NCBI GenBank assembly: GCA_036741235.1
Contig: DAINSQ010000012.1
Coordinates: forward strand, 1 to 49,821
Origin: JABWBR01 sp036741235
Lineage (GTDB): Bacteria; Bacteroidota; Bacteroidia; Chitinophagales; Saprospiraceae
DNA length: 49,821 bases
Direction: 5' to 3'
The notes beneath the pieces were generated by a model. That model was not told the DNA's origin. It did no database searches and saw only the letters and a list, made by a program, of their open reading frames with translations. The translations under genes were made by a program, and so were the position numbers. How positions within the stretch are numbered: position 1 is the first letter of the stretch; every line of letters begins with the position of its first letter. Of the stretch, positions 17,901-25,753 are shown in pieces.

Positions 17901-17935
17901 GATGTTGGTTCCAGGTTGTAAGTTGTAGGTTGTTT
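17901..17935 (+). repeat. Heptad repeat joining GATGTTG and GTTGTAG types
   Basis: GATGTTG, GTTCCAG, GTTGTAA, GTTGTAG, GTTGTTT: five consecutive 7-mers. The copy links the GATGTTG variant (10387, 16841) with the GTTGTAG variant (25456) in one tract. Unlike the others, it lies upstream of the minus-strand gene at 17856. Confidence 0.7.
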
Positions 17936-18216
17936 TCGGTTGCAGGTTTGCTCACGGCAAAGTCCCAAAAGTCGCACGGTCGAAAAAAATCGCCCCCTAC
18001 CCCCCTCTCCAAGTCGCTTCCGCGCTCCGTAGCGATGCGGTTTTTTAGCCTTCGCGTCGTCGAAATATAGTATGTCCCGGGTAAGGACGCGAAGGGTAAT
18101 GCCGCAAAGCTGTAAAAAAAATGCCTATTATTTGACGGCGTGCGGCGATACCCAATGCGAAGGAGCAGGCCGGGTTGGCCGAGGCGGGCTTTGATAAGCC
18201 AGTCATGCCGGGGAGG

Positions 18217-18253
18217 CTCCATATCGCAGGGTATAAAACCCTACGCTATGGAG
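18217..18253. other. 16-bp near-perfect hairpin between genes
   Basis: CTCCATATCGCAGGGT (18217-18232) pairs with ACCCTACGCTATGGAG (18238-18253) at 14 of 16 positions around a 5-nt loop (ATAAA). It lies 40 bp past the stop of the 18293-22147 gene. It has no T-run on either strand, so it may stabilise the 3' end or be a mobile palindrome rather than an intrinsic terminator. Confidence 0.6.
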
Positions 18254-18292
18254 CGCTGAGGCTGCATTGATTCGCACAGCCGCGTCTCCCGC

Positions 18293-21200
18293 TCACTCCT
18301 TCACTACCCTGGCGGCGCCTGTACGCCCGGCCTGCCCCAGGCGCAACATATAAAGTCCCGAGGGCAAAACCTCCAGGTCGAGTTGTGCATCCAGGCGGGG
18401 ACCGGCGGGCCAAACGCCCTGCGTTACTACCCTGCCCAGGGCATCGAGCAATTGCCAGTGAATGGGTTCCGGCTTCGTCTCGTCAATTTGAACTTGCACG
18501 GGCCCTGAGCTCGGATTGGGCGATATCCGGATTGGGCGCCCTGCCAGGCTGCCGGCCTCTGTTACGTCTGTGACGCCCACGACGATTGTGCCGGAGTAAA
18601 AGATGTCGCAGCCGTTGGGGCTGTATATTGCGGCGGTGACCGGGTACACCCCGGGCTGGTCGAAAGACGCTACTACCGGCAGCGTGCTGATGGCCGTGTT
18701 GAAATTAATTTGCCAGGTTATCGAATTGACAGGAAAAAAGGAAGTTACCGAAAAGACAACCTGTTCATTAACATCAACTTGCGCAGGATAATTGACGGTA
18801 GCGTAAAAATCTACCGCCAAAATGGAAATCGAAGTGGAGTAGGATACAGTATCCAGGCCGTTTATGGCGTACAGGGTTACTTCAAAATCGCCGGGGGAAG
18901 CATAGTGATGCAGCGGATTAATCTCGGTGGATGTCTGCCCGTCGCCAAAATCCCAGAGGTACTGGACGGCCCCGATCGACTGGTTTTGGAAGTTGACGAA
19001 GTTGCGGCAATTGCCAATTTGATAGGAATAAAACGCTTCCATCGAGAACTCGGTACCGCATTCCCATAACAATCGAAAGCCGCTACCCGTAACGCTGAAA
19101 TCGCTGTAAAACGACACAAAAGCAGTGTTACCAGTGGTCAATACCAATTGCGGGTTCGGCATAAACCCCGATATAGAGGCCAACAAAGGCGCGCCGAATT
19201 GGGGGTTGCCGTCGTAAATGTCGAGCCGGTCGCAGCAGCCTTCCATATCGACGTCGTAAATGCGCAAGCGCAACAGATTGCCTGGATTCGTTGTGATGAT
19301 AGCGGCTGAATTTTCACCATTGGAGTAAAAGCCCTGCGGCCCCCCCGAGTCGTACAATACCCCTGTGCAAGCGTCGCTTTGAATGAATTGCCCGCTCACA
19401 ACCGGCATGAAAAGCGTATCGCAAAATAACCCGTCAATAGATACGGTGATGAGGTCTTCTCGCAATAAAGTGTCGCAGCCCAGGAAATTACAGGCAATGA
19501 GTTGCACGTCGTATACGCCGTTTTGAAGGTAGATATGCGTGGGTTCGGCTTCGGCAGAGGTTCCCCCGTCGCCGAAGTCCCAGTAATATTCCGTAGCGCC
19601 GTATAGGGTGCTGTTTGTAAAGCTGACAGGGCCGTCGCAAACATATGTTTCGTCAGGCGAAAAGGCGGCTTCGGGGCGGTCGATGACTATGAGTTTGACG
19701 GGTACGGAAAAACGCTGCCGCAAGGGATCGTTGCTGGTCCAGACCAAATCATAGTGGTAAACGCCGGCTGATAAACTATCGGTATTAATGGTAAATCCAA
19801 TGCTATCTGATTCGCCCGTTGCCAGGGCGCCGCCTGATTGATCGGCGGCAAGCCAGGCTGGGAACTGCCGCCCGCTCAGCCATCGCGTTGCATTGAGTAA
19901 CAAGCGACGGGTATCGACAGTCGATTCTACATAGTCGTAGCCGACAAAACCCGAGCGGCCCTCGCCGTTGTATTCGTATGCCAATAGCGCAGTGACCGAC
20001 CCCTCGCTGACAATGCGGTGGAATTTGTTCGATACGTTGCCGTATGTTACGCCATACAATGTGGTAATGGGCGACAGCGGAAAGTCGACGCCCGTCATGA
20101 TGGGATGTTCACTTTCGTGAAAAACCTGGAGATTGCTCGCTCCACTCGAATAATAGGGATAATAATACCCGCTCATGGCAGCAGTAGCCGACATGATGTC
20201 GCCGTAGGGGCGGCCCAAAAACAAAGCGCCGCCGCCTTTTTGCAAATATTCGTAGATAGTGCCCGCCCAGGCCATATAGAGCCACACGTCAGTAAAATCC
20301 TCGCGCGGGAATAATATCAGGTCGTAACCGTCGAGCGCGCCGGGTTCGGTGGGGATGCTCTGTACCTCCGTTACCCTGATGCTGCTGTCGCGAAGGATGT
20401 TCATAGCCTGTACATAAGCGGCGGGCAGTCGCAGGGCCAACACATCGAGCGTGCGGTTGAGGGCGGGGCCGTCCTGCGGTATTTCGTAGAATAAGGTCCC
20501 CAAACCCGTGTTGGTTACCTCTACGTACAACGTAGTATCCTGCCCGCGAGCCAGCGTAACGCAAAGGGAATCGGGCGTCAACATGATCTCGGCGGGGTGG
20601 TCGGCCTGCCCTCGCACATAAACCAAAGCATTGCCGTTGGTGCTTTGGACTTCAATGAGCTCAGCGATCGGTCCGGGAGCGTTGGGGATGAGCTTAACCA
20701 GCACATTCAGCGAATCGAACCCGGGTATAATTCCGTATTGAGGCGAGATAGCCAGCGTGGGTGAAGACGCGTTGATCTGCGTCACCAACAGCGGATCGGA
20801 GCCGGCATTTGATAGATTCACGACTCGCTCAGTTTCTATACCCACAAAAACTTGACCAAAATCCAGCGTATCGGCGTCAATGCGCAAGGCGGCGCCAGGC
20901 GTCACGGTCATTGCAAAAGGAATTTCCAGATATGGTTGGTTTTGTGAATTGTTGTTCACCAATACATTGCCTGTATAATCGCCCGGCAGCAAACCCTCGG
21001 CGTTAAACACAACGCCTGTCTGGCCCGTTTGCTGCGCCGCCACTGCGCCTGCGGGGGGCAGAAAAGTGATCAACTGCTCAGTCCCATCCGCCGAAAAAGC
21101 GGAGACCGCATCAAAATAAGACACGGTATTATCCCAGTTGCTGAGTTGCATGCGGGTAATGCCGGGCGTTTCAACAAACCAGTTGAAATTGTCCTGAATT

Positions 21201-22147
21201 AATTGCCCGTCGATATACAGATCAAAAGTGCGCAATGCATAATCGAAGTTTTTGCACTCTATATGATGCCATTCATTGATGGTCATGGGCAAAACCAGGG
21301 TTACATTGCCGTATACATTGACATTGTAGTGTTGCGTAAAGCCGTCATACCAGCAATTCAACATAATGCCAAAAGGCGCCCAAAAGCGAAAGACGGCGCT
21401 CACGCCGGCGGGTGAAACCGGCTTGATCCAATAGCCGACGTATTGGTAAGGCGTAGGCGCGACGTCGTAAAGCATTCCGGTATTGTCCAATGTAATTCCT
21501 CCGGTGAGTTTCAGCACTTTACTTCCCTGGGGCGCCTGGGGGTCGGCCACAGCTTCGGCCAGGTATTCGGGCGTGACCGTAAAATCCCAGGGGGCGCTTT
21601 CGAAGCTCTCCCAAAACACGGGCAGCCCCAGCCCCGATTCGGGTTGAAAATCAAGTTCATAAACCAATGTTGACCCGCCTGTATTGGTGAAGGTCAACGC
21701 TACCGTATCGAGGCTGCCGCTGGGCAAGGTCACGGCCAGCGTATCGGGCGAATAAACGAAGGTGGTGGGCTCTACGCCGATGCCCTGCAAGGCGACCGTC
21801 GCATTGCCCGCTGTGGATTGCAGCAGCAACGTTCCCATAGAAACACCCAGCACCGTTGGAGAAAAAGTGACCTCGATATCGAAGGTATCGCCGGGTTCGA
21901 CGATGCCAAATGCGGTATTATCAGCAAATACCGCCGGCGAAGCCGATACGCTGGTGATGATGTACGCCGCATCGCCGGTATTGGTCACCTGCAAGGTCAA
22001 CACCCGGCTATCGTTGAGAAAAACTTCTCCAAAATCGAGCACGGTAGCTGAGAAGACGGGTTGAGGCCCGGCAAGAGCGGTATTAGATTTCAAAAAAATA
22101 AAAACAACGAGGGCCGAAAAGGCGAGGACATAGGGATGCAGCTTCAT
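18293..22147 (-). CDS. Large T9SS surface protein: HYDIN-like, LamG-like, GATase-like, PKD and CUB domains
   Basis: 1284 aa from the ATG at 22147 (MKLHPYVLAFSALVVFIFL, a clear signal peptide). The frame is open 60 codons upstream, but that part is Pro/Ser-rich low complexity overlapping a G-rich tract and the promoter. Domains in order: choice-of-anchor D/HYDIN-like beta domains (about 35-170 and 375-550), a LamG-like lectin fold (about 173-356, ESFESAPWDF), a GATase/ThuA-like alpha/beta domain (about 563-757: YDLILFPRED, GGGALFLGRPYGD), PKD (YYWDFGDGGTSAEAEPTHIY), a CUB-like domain with Cys pairs (about 906-1030), a second PKD (YLWDFGDGQTS), and a T9SS tail (about 1203-1284, RISPNPSSGPVQVQI). 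Probably cell-surface or secreted. Whether the embedded GATase-like domain is catalytic is unclear. Confidence 0.87.
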   Translation of the reverse strand: MKLHPYVLAFSALVVFIFLKSNTALAGPQPVFSATVLDFGEVFLNDSRVLTLQVTNTGDAAYIITSVSASPAVFADNTAFGIVEPGDTFDIEVTFSPTVLGVSMGTLLLQSTAGNATVALQGIGVEPTTFVYSPDTLAVTLPSGSLDTVALTFTNTGGSTLVYELDFQPESGLGLPVFWESFESAPWDFTVTPEYLAEAVADPQAPQGSKVLKLTGGITLDNTGMLYDVAPTPYQYVGYWIKPVSPAGVSAVFRFWAPFGIMLNCWYDGFTQHYNVNVYGNVTLVLPMTINEWHHIECKNFDYALRTFDLYIDGQLIQDNFNWFVETPGITRMQLSNWDNTVSYFDAVSAFSADGTEQLITFLPPAGAVAAQQTGQTGVVFNAEGLLPGDYTGNVLVNNNSQNQPYLEIPFAMTVTPGAALRIDADTLDFGQVFVGIETERVVNLSNAGSDPLLVTQINASSPTLAISPQYGIIPGFDSLNVLVKLIPNAPGPIAELIEVQSTNGNALVYVRGQADHPAEIMLTPDSLCVTLARGQDTTLYVEVTNTGLGTLFYEIPQDGPALNRTLDVLALRLPAAYVQAMNILRDSSIRVTEVQSIPTEPGALDGYDLILFPREDFTDVWLYMAWAGTIYEYLQKGGGALFLGRPYGDIMSATAAMSGYYYPYYSSGASNLQVFHESEHPIMTGVDFPLSPITTLYGVTYGNVSNKFHRIVSEGSVTALLAYEYNGEGRSGFVGYDYVESTVDTRRLLLNATRWLSGRQFPAWLAADQSGGALATGESDSIGFTINTDSLSAGVYHYDLVWTSNDPLRQRFSVPVKLIVIDRPEAAFSPDETYVCDGPVSFTNSTLYGATEYYWDFGDGGTSAEAEPTHIYLQNGVYDVQLIACNFLGCDTLLREDLITVSIDGLFCDTLFMPVVSGQFIQSDACTGVLYDSGGPQGFYSNGENSAAIITTNPGNLLRLRIYDVDMEGCCDRLDIYDGNPQFGAPLLASISGFMPNPQLVLTTGNTAFVSFYSDFSVTGSGFRLLWECGTEFSMEAFYSYQIGNCRNFVNFQNQSIGAVQYLWDFGDGQTSTEINPLHHYASPGDFEVTLYAINGLDTVSYSTSISILAVDFYATVNYPAQVDVNEQVVFSVTSFFPVNSITWQINFNTAISTLPVVASFDQPGVYPVTAAIYSPNGCDIFYSGTIVVGVTDVTEAGSLAGRPIRISPNPSSGPVQVQIDETKPEPIHWQLLDALGRVVTQGVWPAGPRLDAQLDLEVLPSGLYMLRLGQAGRTGAARVVKE

Positions 22148-22196
22148 TTTTGTTTTTATTGAAGTCAGTAAAAGACGAAATTTACGGAAGTGCAGG

Positions 22197-22204
22197 CAAA
22201 TATA
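22197..22204 (-). promoter_or_regulatory. Bacteroidota -7 box for the T9SS surface protein
   Basis: The minus strand reads TATATTTG, 8 of 8 to TAnnTTTG, 49 bp upstream of the ATG at 22147. It supports that start over the longer open frame. No TTG was found at -33. Confidence 0.5.
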
Positions 22205-22275
22205 ACCGACAAAATGCAGGATTAACATTTGCAGCGACGAACCTGGCCGGGTTGGCCCGGGCAGACTGAGTTTGA

Positions 22276-22314
22276 GGGTGGGAGGGGGTGAGGGTGAGAG
22301 GGAGGGAGCAGGGG
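22276..22314 (+). other. G-rich tract with G-quadruplex pattern
   Basis: Runs GGG, GGG, GGGGG and GGG at 22276-22294 are separated by 1, 1 and 3 nt, followed by more G-runs to 22314. This satisfies the G3+N1-7 rule on the plus strand. It lies about 75 bp upstream of the -7 box for the minus-strand gene at 22147, in the spacer 22148-22387. The same spacer also carries TTCGACTCCGCTCAACGACC (22338-22357), which resembles a dispersed intergenic motif I recall from other Bacteroidota. Confidence 0.5.
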
Positions 22315-22387
22315 AACCGACTGCCACGGATGCTCGTTTCGACTCCGCTCAACGACCGGCACAGATCGCCCCCTCGCCAGGTCGCCC

Positions 22388-23587
22388 TCACTCCCCTGTC
22401 AGGCCCTCAAACAGCCATTCGGCCAGGAATTGGCGGTTTTTTTCCAGCACGATGCGTTGTTGGTCGGCGTAATTGCGGATGTTGGCCAGTTCGATGTAGA
22501 CAGAGGTAGGTTTACATTCGCGCAGCATATGGAGACCCCGGGCGCTCACGGTGCCGTGGTAATAGCCGCCGGCGCGGTAGACCTTGTATTTGCTTTTGAA
22601 AGTCTGGTGTAGTTTGTCGGCGAGGGCTTTGCCTTCATCGCTGTCGGCATGGTGGTAGAAGAAGACGTCGGTGCGTTCGCCGCGGCTGCGGGAGTCGACG
22701 TGGATCATGAGGGCCACCTGGTTGCTGACGCCCTGAAGGCGGTGTTTGTCGTAGAGCTCGTTGATGATATTGGAGCGCTGGAATAGGCGCGCTTTTTGGT
22801 TGAAGGGCAGTTCGGCGTCGCCCCAGACGACCTCGTCTTCGTCGCATTTGAGGTATTCGCCGCTGCGGATGCCGTCGTTGGGGTCGCGCACGACCATGTA
22901 GGCGGTGGCGCCGTGGGAGACGAGCAGGCGGCACAGGCGCAGGGAGACGTCGTAGGCGTATTCGTCTTCGCACAATTCGCGGCCGCCGCGGTGGCCGATG
23001 GCGCCGGGGTCGGGGCCGCCGTGACCGCTGGAGATGAAGAAAACCCTGCCCTTGAGTTTGTTGCTGAGCAAGGGCGTGTGGGCGTAGTCTTTGCCGAAGA
23101 TGGGAAATACGCGTTTGCCGGTGGGCATGTTTTCTTCTTCGGGGTTGGCAACCACGGGCGAGGGTATTTCCAGGTCGGTTTCGGGGCAGTGGATTTCGTG
23201 GTAGGGCACCCACAGGGCCGAACCGACTTTTTTGTAGGAGTCTTCGCGCAGCTTGTCGGCCAACATTTGTTCGTTGTATTGCTGGATGCGCACGGCAGTC
23301 TCCCAGTCTTCAATGCCCACAGTAGAACGGATGGTTTTACCGTCGTATTTGTATACCATAATGGGCAGGGAGTATAGCTTGCCGGCGTTTAAAGGCGCGT
23401 TTTTGCGCAGTTTGTTGAGGGAGTAAAACTGGTCGAAGTTGCAGGAGTGCTTGTCGAGTTTGTAGCGGCGCAACATGGAGTAGATGCCGTCGCCCGACAG
23501 GGCTTTTACCTGGTGGTATTTGGGGGCCGCCGCCAGGGCCGCCTGGATGGAACAACACAAGAATAGGGATAACAACAATCTGCACAT
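22388..23587 (-). CDS. N-acetylmuramoyl-L-alanine amidase (Amidase_3) with LysM-like N-terminal region
   Basis: 399 aa. I start at the ATG at 23587 (MCRLLLSLFLCCSIQAALAA, signal peptide); a TTG ten codons upstream overlaps the promoter. Residues about 25-75 look LysM-like (GDGIYSMLRRYKL … NAGKLYSLPIMVY). Residues about 180-395 are an Amidase_3 zinc hydrolase: SSGHGGPDPGAIG with the first Zn-His, Glu in LCEDEYAYDV, second His in MIHVDS, and catalytic Glu in VYIELANIRN. It cleaves the amide between MurNAc and L-Ala in peptidoglycan, in the periplasm, for cell separation or wall turnover. The insertion between the Glu and the second His (about 80 residues, with RDPNDGIRSGEYL) is longer than in AmiC-type enzymes. 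The gene is divergent from ccmB. Confidence 0.9.
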   Translation of the reverse strand: MCRLLLSLFLCCSIQAALAAAPKYHQVKALSGDGIYSMLRRYKLDKHSCNFDQFYSLNKLRKNAPLNAGKLYSLPIMVYKYDGKTIRSTVGIEDWETAVRIQQYNEQMLADKLREDSYKKVGSALWVPYHEIHCPETDLEIPSPVVANPEEENMPTGKRVFPIFGKDYAHTPLLSNKLKGRVFFISSGHGGPDPGAIGHRGGRELCEDEYAYDVSLRLCRLLVSHGATAYMVVRDPNDGIRSGEYLKCDEDEVVWGDAELPFNQKARLFQRSNIINELYDKHRLQGVSNQVALMIHVDSRSRGERTDVFFYHHADSDEGKALADKLHQTFKSKYKVYRAGGYYHGTVSARGLHMLRECKPTSVYIELANIRNYADQQRIVLEKNRQFLAEWLFEGLTGE

Positions 23588-23614
23588 GGTCAATACTGGA
23601 TTTTTTCGGCGTTC

Positions 23615-23645
23615 CAAATTTAAGAAGCTATTACAAAAATCAAAA
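23615..23645 (-). promoter_or_regulatory. Promoter of the amidase gene
   Basis: The minus strand has the -7 box TAAATTTG (23615-23622, 8 of 8 to TAnnTTTG) and a TTTTG -33 box (23641-23645) with an 18-bp spacer. The -7 box lies 27 bp upstream of the ATG at 23587. Confidence 0.6.
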
Positions 23646-23651
23646 CACGTG

Positions 23652-23682
23652 TTGCAGGCTCGTGTTGCGTTGGCTATCTTTG
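23652..23682 (+). promoter_or_regulatory. Promoter of ccmBC, implying a near-leaderless transcript
   Basis: TTG at 23652-23654 (-33) and TATCTTTG at 23675-23682 (-7, 8 of 8) are separated by 20 bp. The ATG of ccmB begins at 23689, only 6 bp after the -7 box, which is where transcription should start. It faces the amidase promoter in the same 101-bp spacer. Confidence 0.6.
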
Positions 23683-23688
23683 CCGGTC

Positions 23689-24348
23689 ATGGGATTGATC
23701 AAAGAAACGATGGCGCTGATGCGCAAGGACCTCCTGCTGGAGTGGCGCGGCAAATATGCCATTAGCGGTATTTTGCTATACGTATTCTCTACAGTATTCA
23801 TCATTTATACGTCTTTTGAGGAGGTGGAGCCCCGGGCCTGGAATACGCTGTTTTGGGTGGTGATGTTGTTTGCTTCCATAAGCGCTATAGTGAAAAGTTT
23901 TGTTCAGGAAAATAGTCCGCGACAGTTGTATTATTATTCGCTGACCAACCCCATCGCGGTGATTTTATCCAAAACATTGTACAATATCGGTCTGTTGATG
24001 ATAGTGAGCCTGCTCACCTGGGGTTGTTTTGCGCTGATGGCGGGCAATGCGGTGAAAGATGCCGTACAGTTTATGCTGGCCCTGTTTTTGGGCAGCGTTG
24101 GATTGTCGATAACGTTTACTTTTGTAGCGGCTATTGCCGGCAAGGCCGACCACAGCGCAACGTTACAGGCGATTATGAGTTTTCCGCTGGTGCTACCGAT
24201 ATTGCTGACGCTGATCCGCCTGTCGGCCAATGCGCTGCGGCTGGAGCAGGATAGCAGTATCAGCGACGATATCGCTATTTTGGCGGGCATTGATCTGCTG
24301 TCGTTGGGAATGGCCTTGTTGTTGTTTCCGTTTTTGTGGCGAGAATGA
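23689..24348 (+). CDS. ccmB: Heme exporter protein CcmB
   Basis: 219 aa, the usual CcmB length (about 220), from the ATG at 23689 (MGLIKETMALMRKDLLLEWRGKYAISG). The start is typical of Bacteroidota CcmB; an upstream GTG in frame is unlikely. Six transmembrane helices are visible, with family motifs KDLLLEWR, SFVQENSPRQLYYYSLTNP and ATLQAIMSFPLVLPILL. CcmB is the membrane subunit of the CcmAB(C) ABC system acting in heme delivery to CcmE during cytochrome c maturation. ccmC follows 30 bp later. No ccmA, ccmE or ccmF is in the window. The short spacer before ccmC contains two TTGCAA palindromes around AA (24355-24368). Confidence 0.93.
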   Translation: MGLIKETMALMRKDLLLEWRGKYAISGILLYVFSTVFIIYTSFEEVEPRAWNTLFWVVMLFASISAIVKSFVQENSPRQLYYYSLTNPIAVILSKTLYNIGLLMIVSLLTWGCFALMAGNAVKDAVQFMLALFLGSVGLSITFTFVAAIAGKADHSATLQAIMSFPLVLPILLTLIRLSANALRLEQDSSISDDIAILAGIDLLSLGMALLLFPFLWRE

Positions 24349-24378
24349 TTTTATTGCAAAATTGCAATCCAAAGTACC

Positions 24379-25449
24379 ATGAAAAAACATTGGTGGAAGG
24401 CCCTGGGCGTCCTTATTCTGTTGTACACCTTCACGGCGGGTATGCTGCTGCCCCTCAAGCCGGGTATCGTGGCGGTGAACCCGCAGTCGGCCCGCACGGG
24501 CGATACGCTGACTTTGTCGGTGCGGGGATATAATTCGTTTTACACCCAATCTCAAAGCCCCCTGCGCGCCTGGCTGAAACTCGACAATGAACGGGCATTG
24601 GCAGCAAAGGACATCAAAGTGCTCAGCGACAACGAGCTGCGGCTGACTTTTGATATTCCCGCGATGTTGCCGGTGGCGCGCCGGGTACAGGATTTTACGC
24701 TGTTGCTCGACAACGACGTCGACGGCGCTTCGGTGTTGCCCAGCGCGGTGCTGGTTACGCAAGACAGCATTCAGCCCGACCGCGGCGAAGCGCTGTGGGT
24801 GAATAGCCCCGTTGAAAATTTACACGAAAAAAGCGGCATTACTTTTCCTTTCCGGAATATTCTGGCGGAGACGATCCGCAATACGTATTTCCACGTAGCC
24901 CTTTGGTTTGCGATGTTGTTTTTGTTTGTAGGAGGCGTGATCAGCAGTGTGCGTTATTTGTCAAAAAACGACCTCGACGCCGATCACAAGGCCCAGGCGC
25001 AAACGACAGTGGGGCTGATTTTCGGGATATTGGGGCTGGTCACAGGCATTATCTGGGCCCGCAATACCTGGGGCGAGGGCTATAAATTCTGGAACCTGCG
25101 CGAGGTGGATGTAAAGCAGGCGATGACGATGGTGGCTTTGTTTGTCTATCTGGCGTATTTTGTATTGCGGATGGCGTTTGAAGACGCCGAGCGCAAGGCC
25201 CGCCTGTCGGCAGTCTATAATATTTTTGCTTTTGTGGCGCTGATACCATTGATATACGTGGTGCCGCGCCTTACCGACAGTCTGCACCCCGGCTCCGGCG
25301 GCAACCCGGCGCTGGGCGGCGAGGACCTCGACAATACGATGCGTATGATATTTTACCCCGCCATCATCGGCTGGACGCTGCTGGGTTTCTGGATGGCGCA
25401 GCTCTATTATCGCCTCATCAGGGTGCAGATGAAGATGGAGGAGGAATAA
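24379..25449 (+). CDS. ccmC: Cytochrome c biogenesis protein CcmC with inserted beta-domain
   Basis: 356 aa, ATG at 24379. TM1 is MKKHWWKALGVLILLYTFTAG, as in other Bacteroidota CcmC. Between TM1 and the second core element (AETIRNTYFHVALWFAM, first heme-ligand His) lies an insertion of about 115 residues, a predicted beta-sandwich resembling IPT/TIG (VNPQSARTGDTLTLSVRGYN … LRLTFDIP). CcmC from related phyla is usually about 220-245 aa. The tryptophan-rich heme loop reads NTWGEGYKFWNLREVD, divergent from the usual WG..WxxD. The second periplasmic His is in TDSLHPGSGGNP. Expected role: loading heme onto CcmE in the membrane. It shares an operon with ccmB. Several GTTGTAG heptads begin 6 bp after the stop. 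Confidence 0.9.
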   Translation: MKKHWWKALGVLILLYTFTAGMLLPLKPGIVAVNPQSARTGDTLTLSVRGYNSFYTQSQSPLRAWLKLDNERALAAKDIKVLSDNELRLTFDIPAMLPVARRVQDFTLLLDNDVDGASVLPSAVLVTQDSIQPDRGEALWVNSPVENLHEKSGITFPFRNILAETIRNTYFHVALWFAMLFLFVGGVISSVRYLSKNDLDADHKAQAQTTVGLIFGILGLVTGIIWARNTWGEGYKFWNLREVDVKQAMTMVALFVYLAYFVLRMAFEDAERKARLSAVYNIFAFVALIPLIYVVPRLTDSLHPGSGGNPALGGEDLDNTMRMIFYPAIIGWTLLGFWMAQLYYRLIRVQMKMEEE

Positions 25450-25455
25450 TGAAAT

Positions 25456-25504
25456 GTTGTAGGTTGTAGGTTGTAGGTTGTAGGTTGTAGGTTGTAGGCT
25501 GTAG
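25456..25504 (+). repeat. GTTGTAG heptad tandem array after ccmC
   Basis: Six perfect copies of GTTGTAG (25456-25497) and one variant, GCTGTAG (25498-25504), start 6 bp after the ccmC stop, in the sense direction. Confidence 0.9.
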
Positions 25505-25650
25505 GTTAAACATTATGCATCTTCGGGAATGCAAGAAATATATCCCAAAAATAAAAAATCCGGGTAATCGCGATTCAGCCCCCCTTTCCGCCATTGAACA
25601 GTGGCGGAACAAGGACGTAGCACCCCCGTGCCTCCGGTGAGTACAGGCCC

Positions 25651-25669
25651 CCCCTGCCCCAGGGGTTTT
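25651..25669 (+). terminator. Possible weak intrinsic terminator downstream of ccmC
   Basis: CCCCTG (25651-25656) and CAGGGG (25660-25665) form a 6-bp stem with a 3-nt loop, followed by TTTT. It lies 200 bp beyond the ccmC stop. The T-run is short. Confidence 0.3.
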
Positions 25670-25695
25670 GAACTAAGATATGGGGGAGGTGGAAG

Positions 25696-25721
25696 GATGT
25701 TGGATTTGGATGTGGATGTTC
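25696..25721 (+). repeat. Degenerate GATGTTG repeat downstream of ccmC
   Basis: GATGTTG, GATTTG, GATGTG, GATGTTC: the GATGTTG family with two 6-mers, in the same orientation as ccmC. Confidence 0.6.
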
Positions 25722-25753
25722 AATTAGTTAAATGTTATTTATTTAAAAAAAAA

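Larger units (their letters stand above)
17857..18292. other. 436-bp intergenic region with heptad repeat and two hairpins
   Basis: No convincing gene is present. A 109-codon frame on the minus strand (17893-18222) has no family resemblance and is built on repeat sequence. The region holds a heptad tract (17901-17935), a 10-bp perfect inverted repeat CCTTCGCGTC (18049-18058) / GACGCGAAGG (18086-18095), and a strong hairpin at 18217-18253. G+C-rich direct fragments around 17980-18040 look like dispersed intergenic repeats. Confidence 0.7.

Noticed and set aside
17893..18222. Minus-strand frame of 109 codons in the intergenic region
   Set aside because: It includes the heptad repeat and hairpin sequence, has no recognisable domain or promoter, and its composition is unlike neighbouring genes.
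22148..22327. N-terminal extension of the 18293 gene to 22327
   Set aside because: The extension is Pro/Ser-rich low complexity, contains the -7 box, and would bury the signal peptide that begins at 22147.
22796..23377. Plus-strand frame of 193 codons across the amidase gene
   Set aside because: It is antisense to a well-supported amidase with all catalytic motifs; the Val/Gly/Ala-rich sequence is typical of a shadow frame.
24355..24368. Operator between ccmB and ccmC (two TTGCAA units)
   Set aside because: It is short and within a co-transcribed pair; no evidence beyond symmetry, so only mentioned under ccmB.
25456..25504. CRISPR array
   Set aside because: The units are 7 bp with no spacers. 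No cas genes are present. It is a simple tandem repeat.
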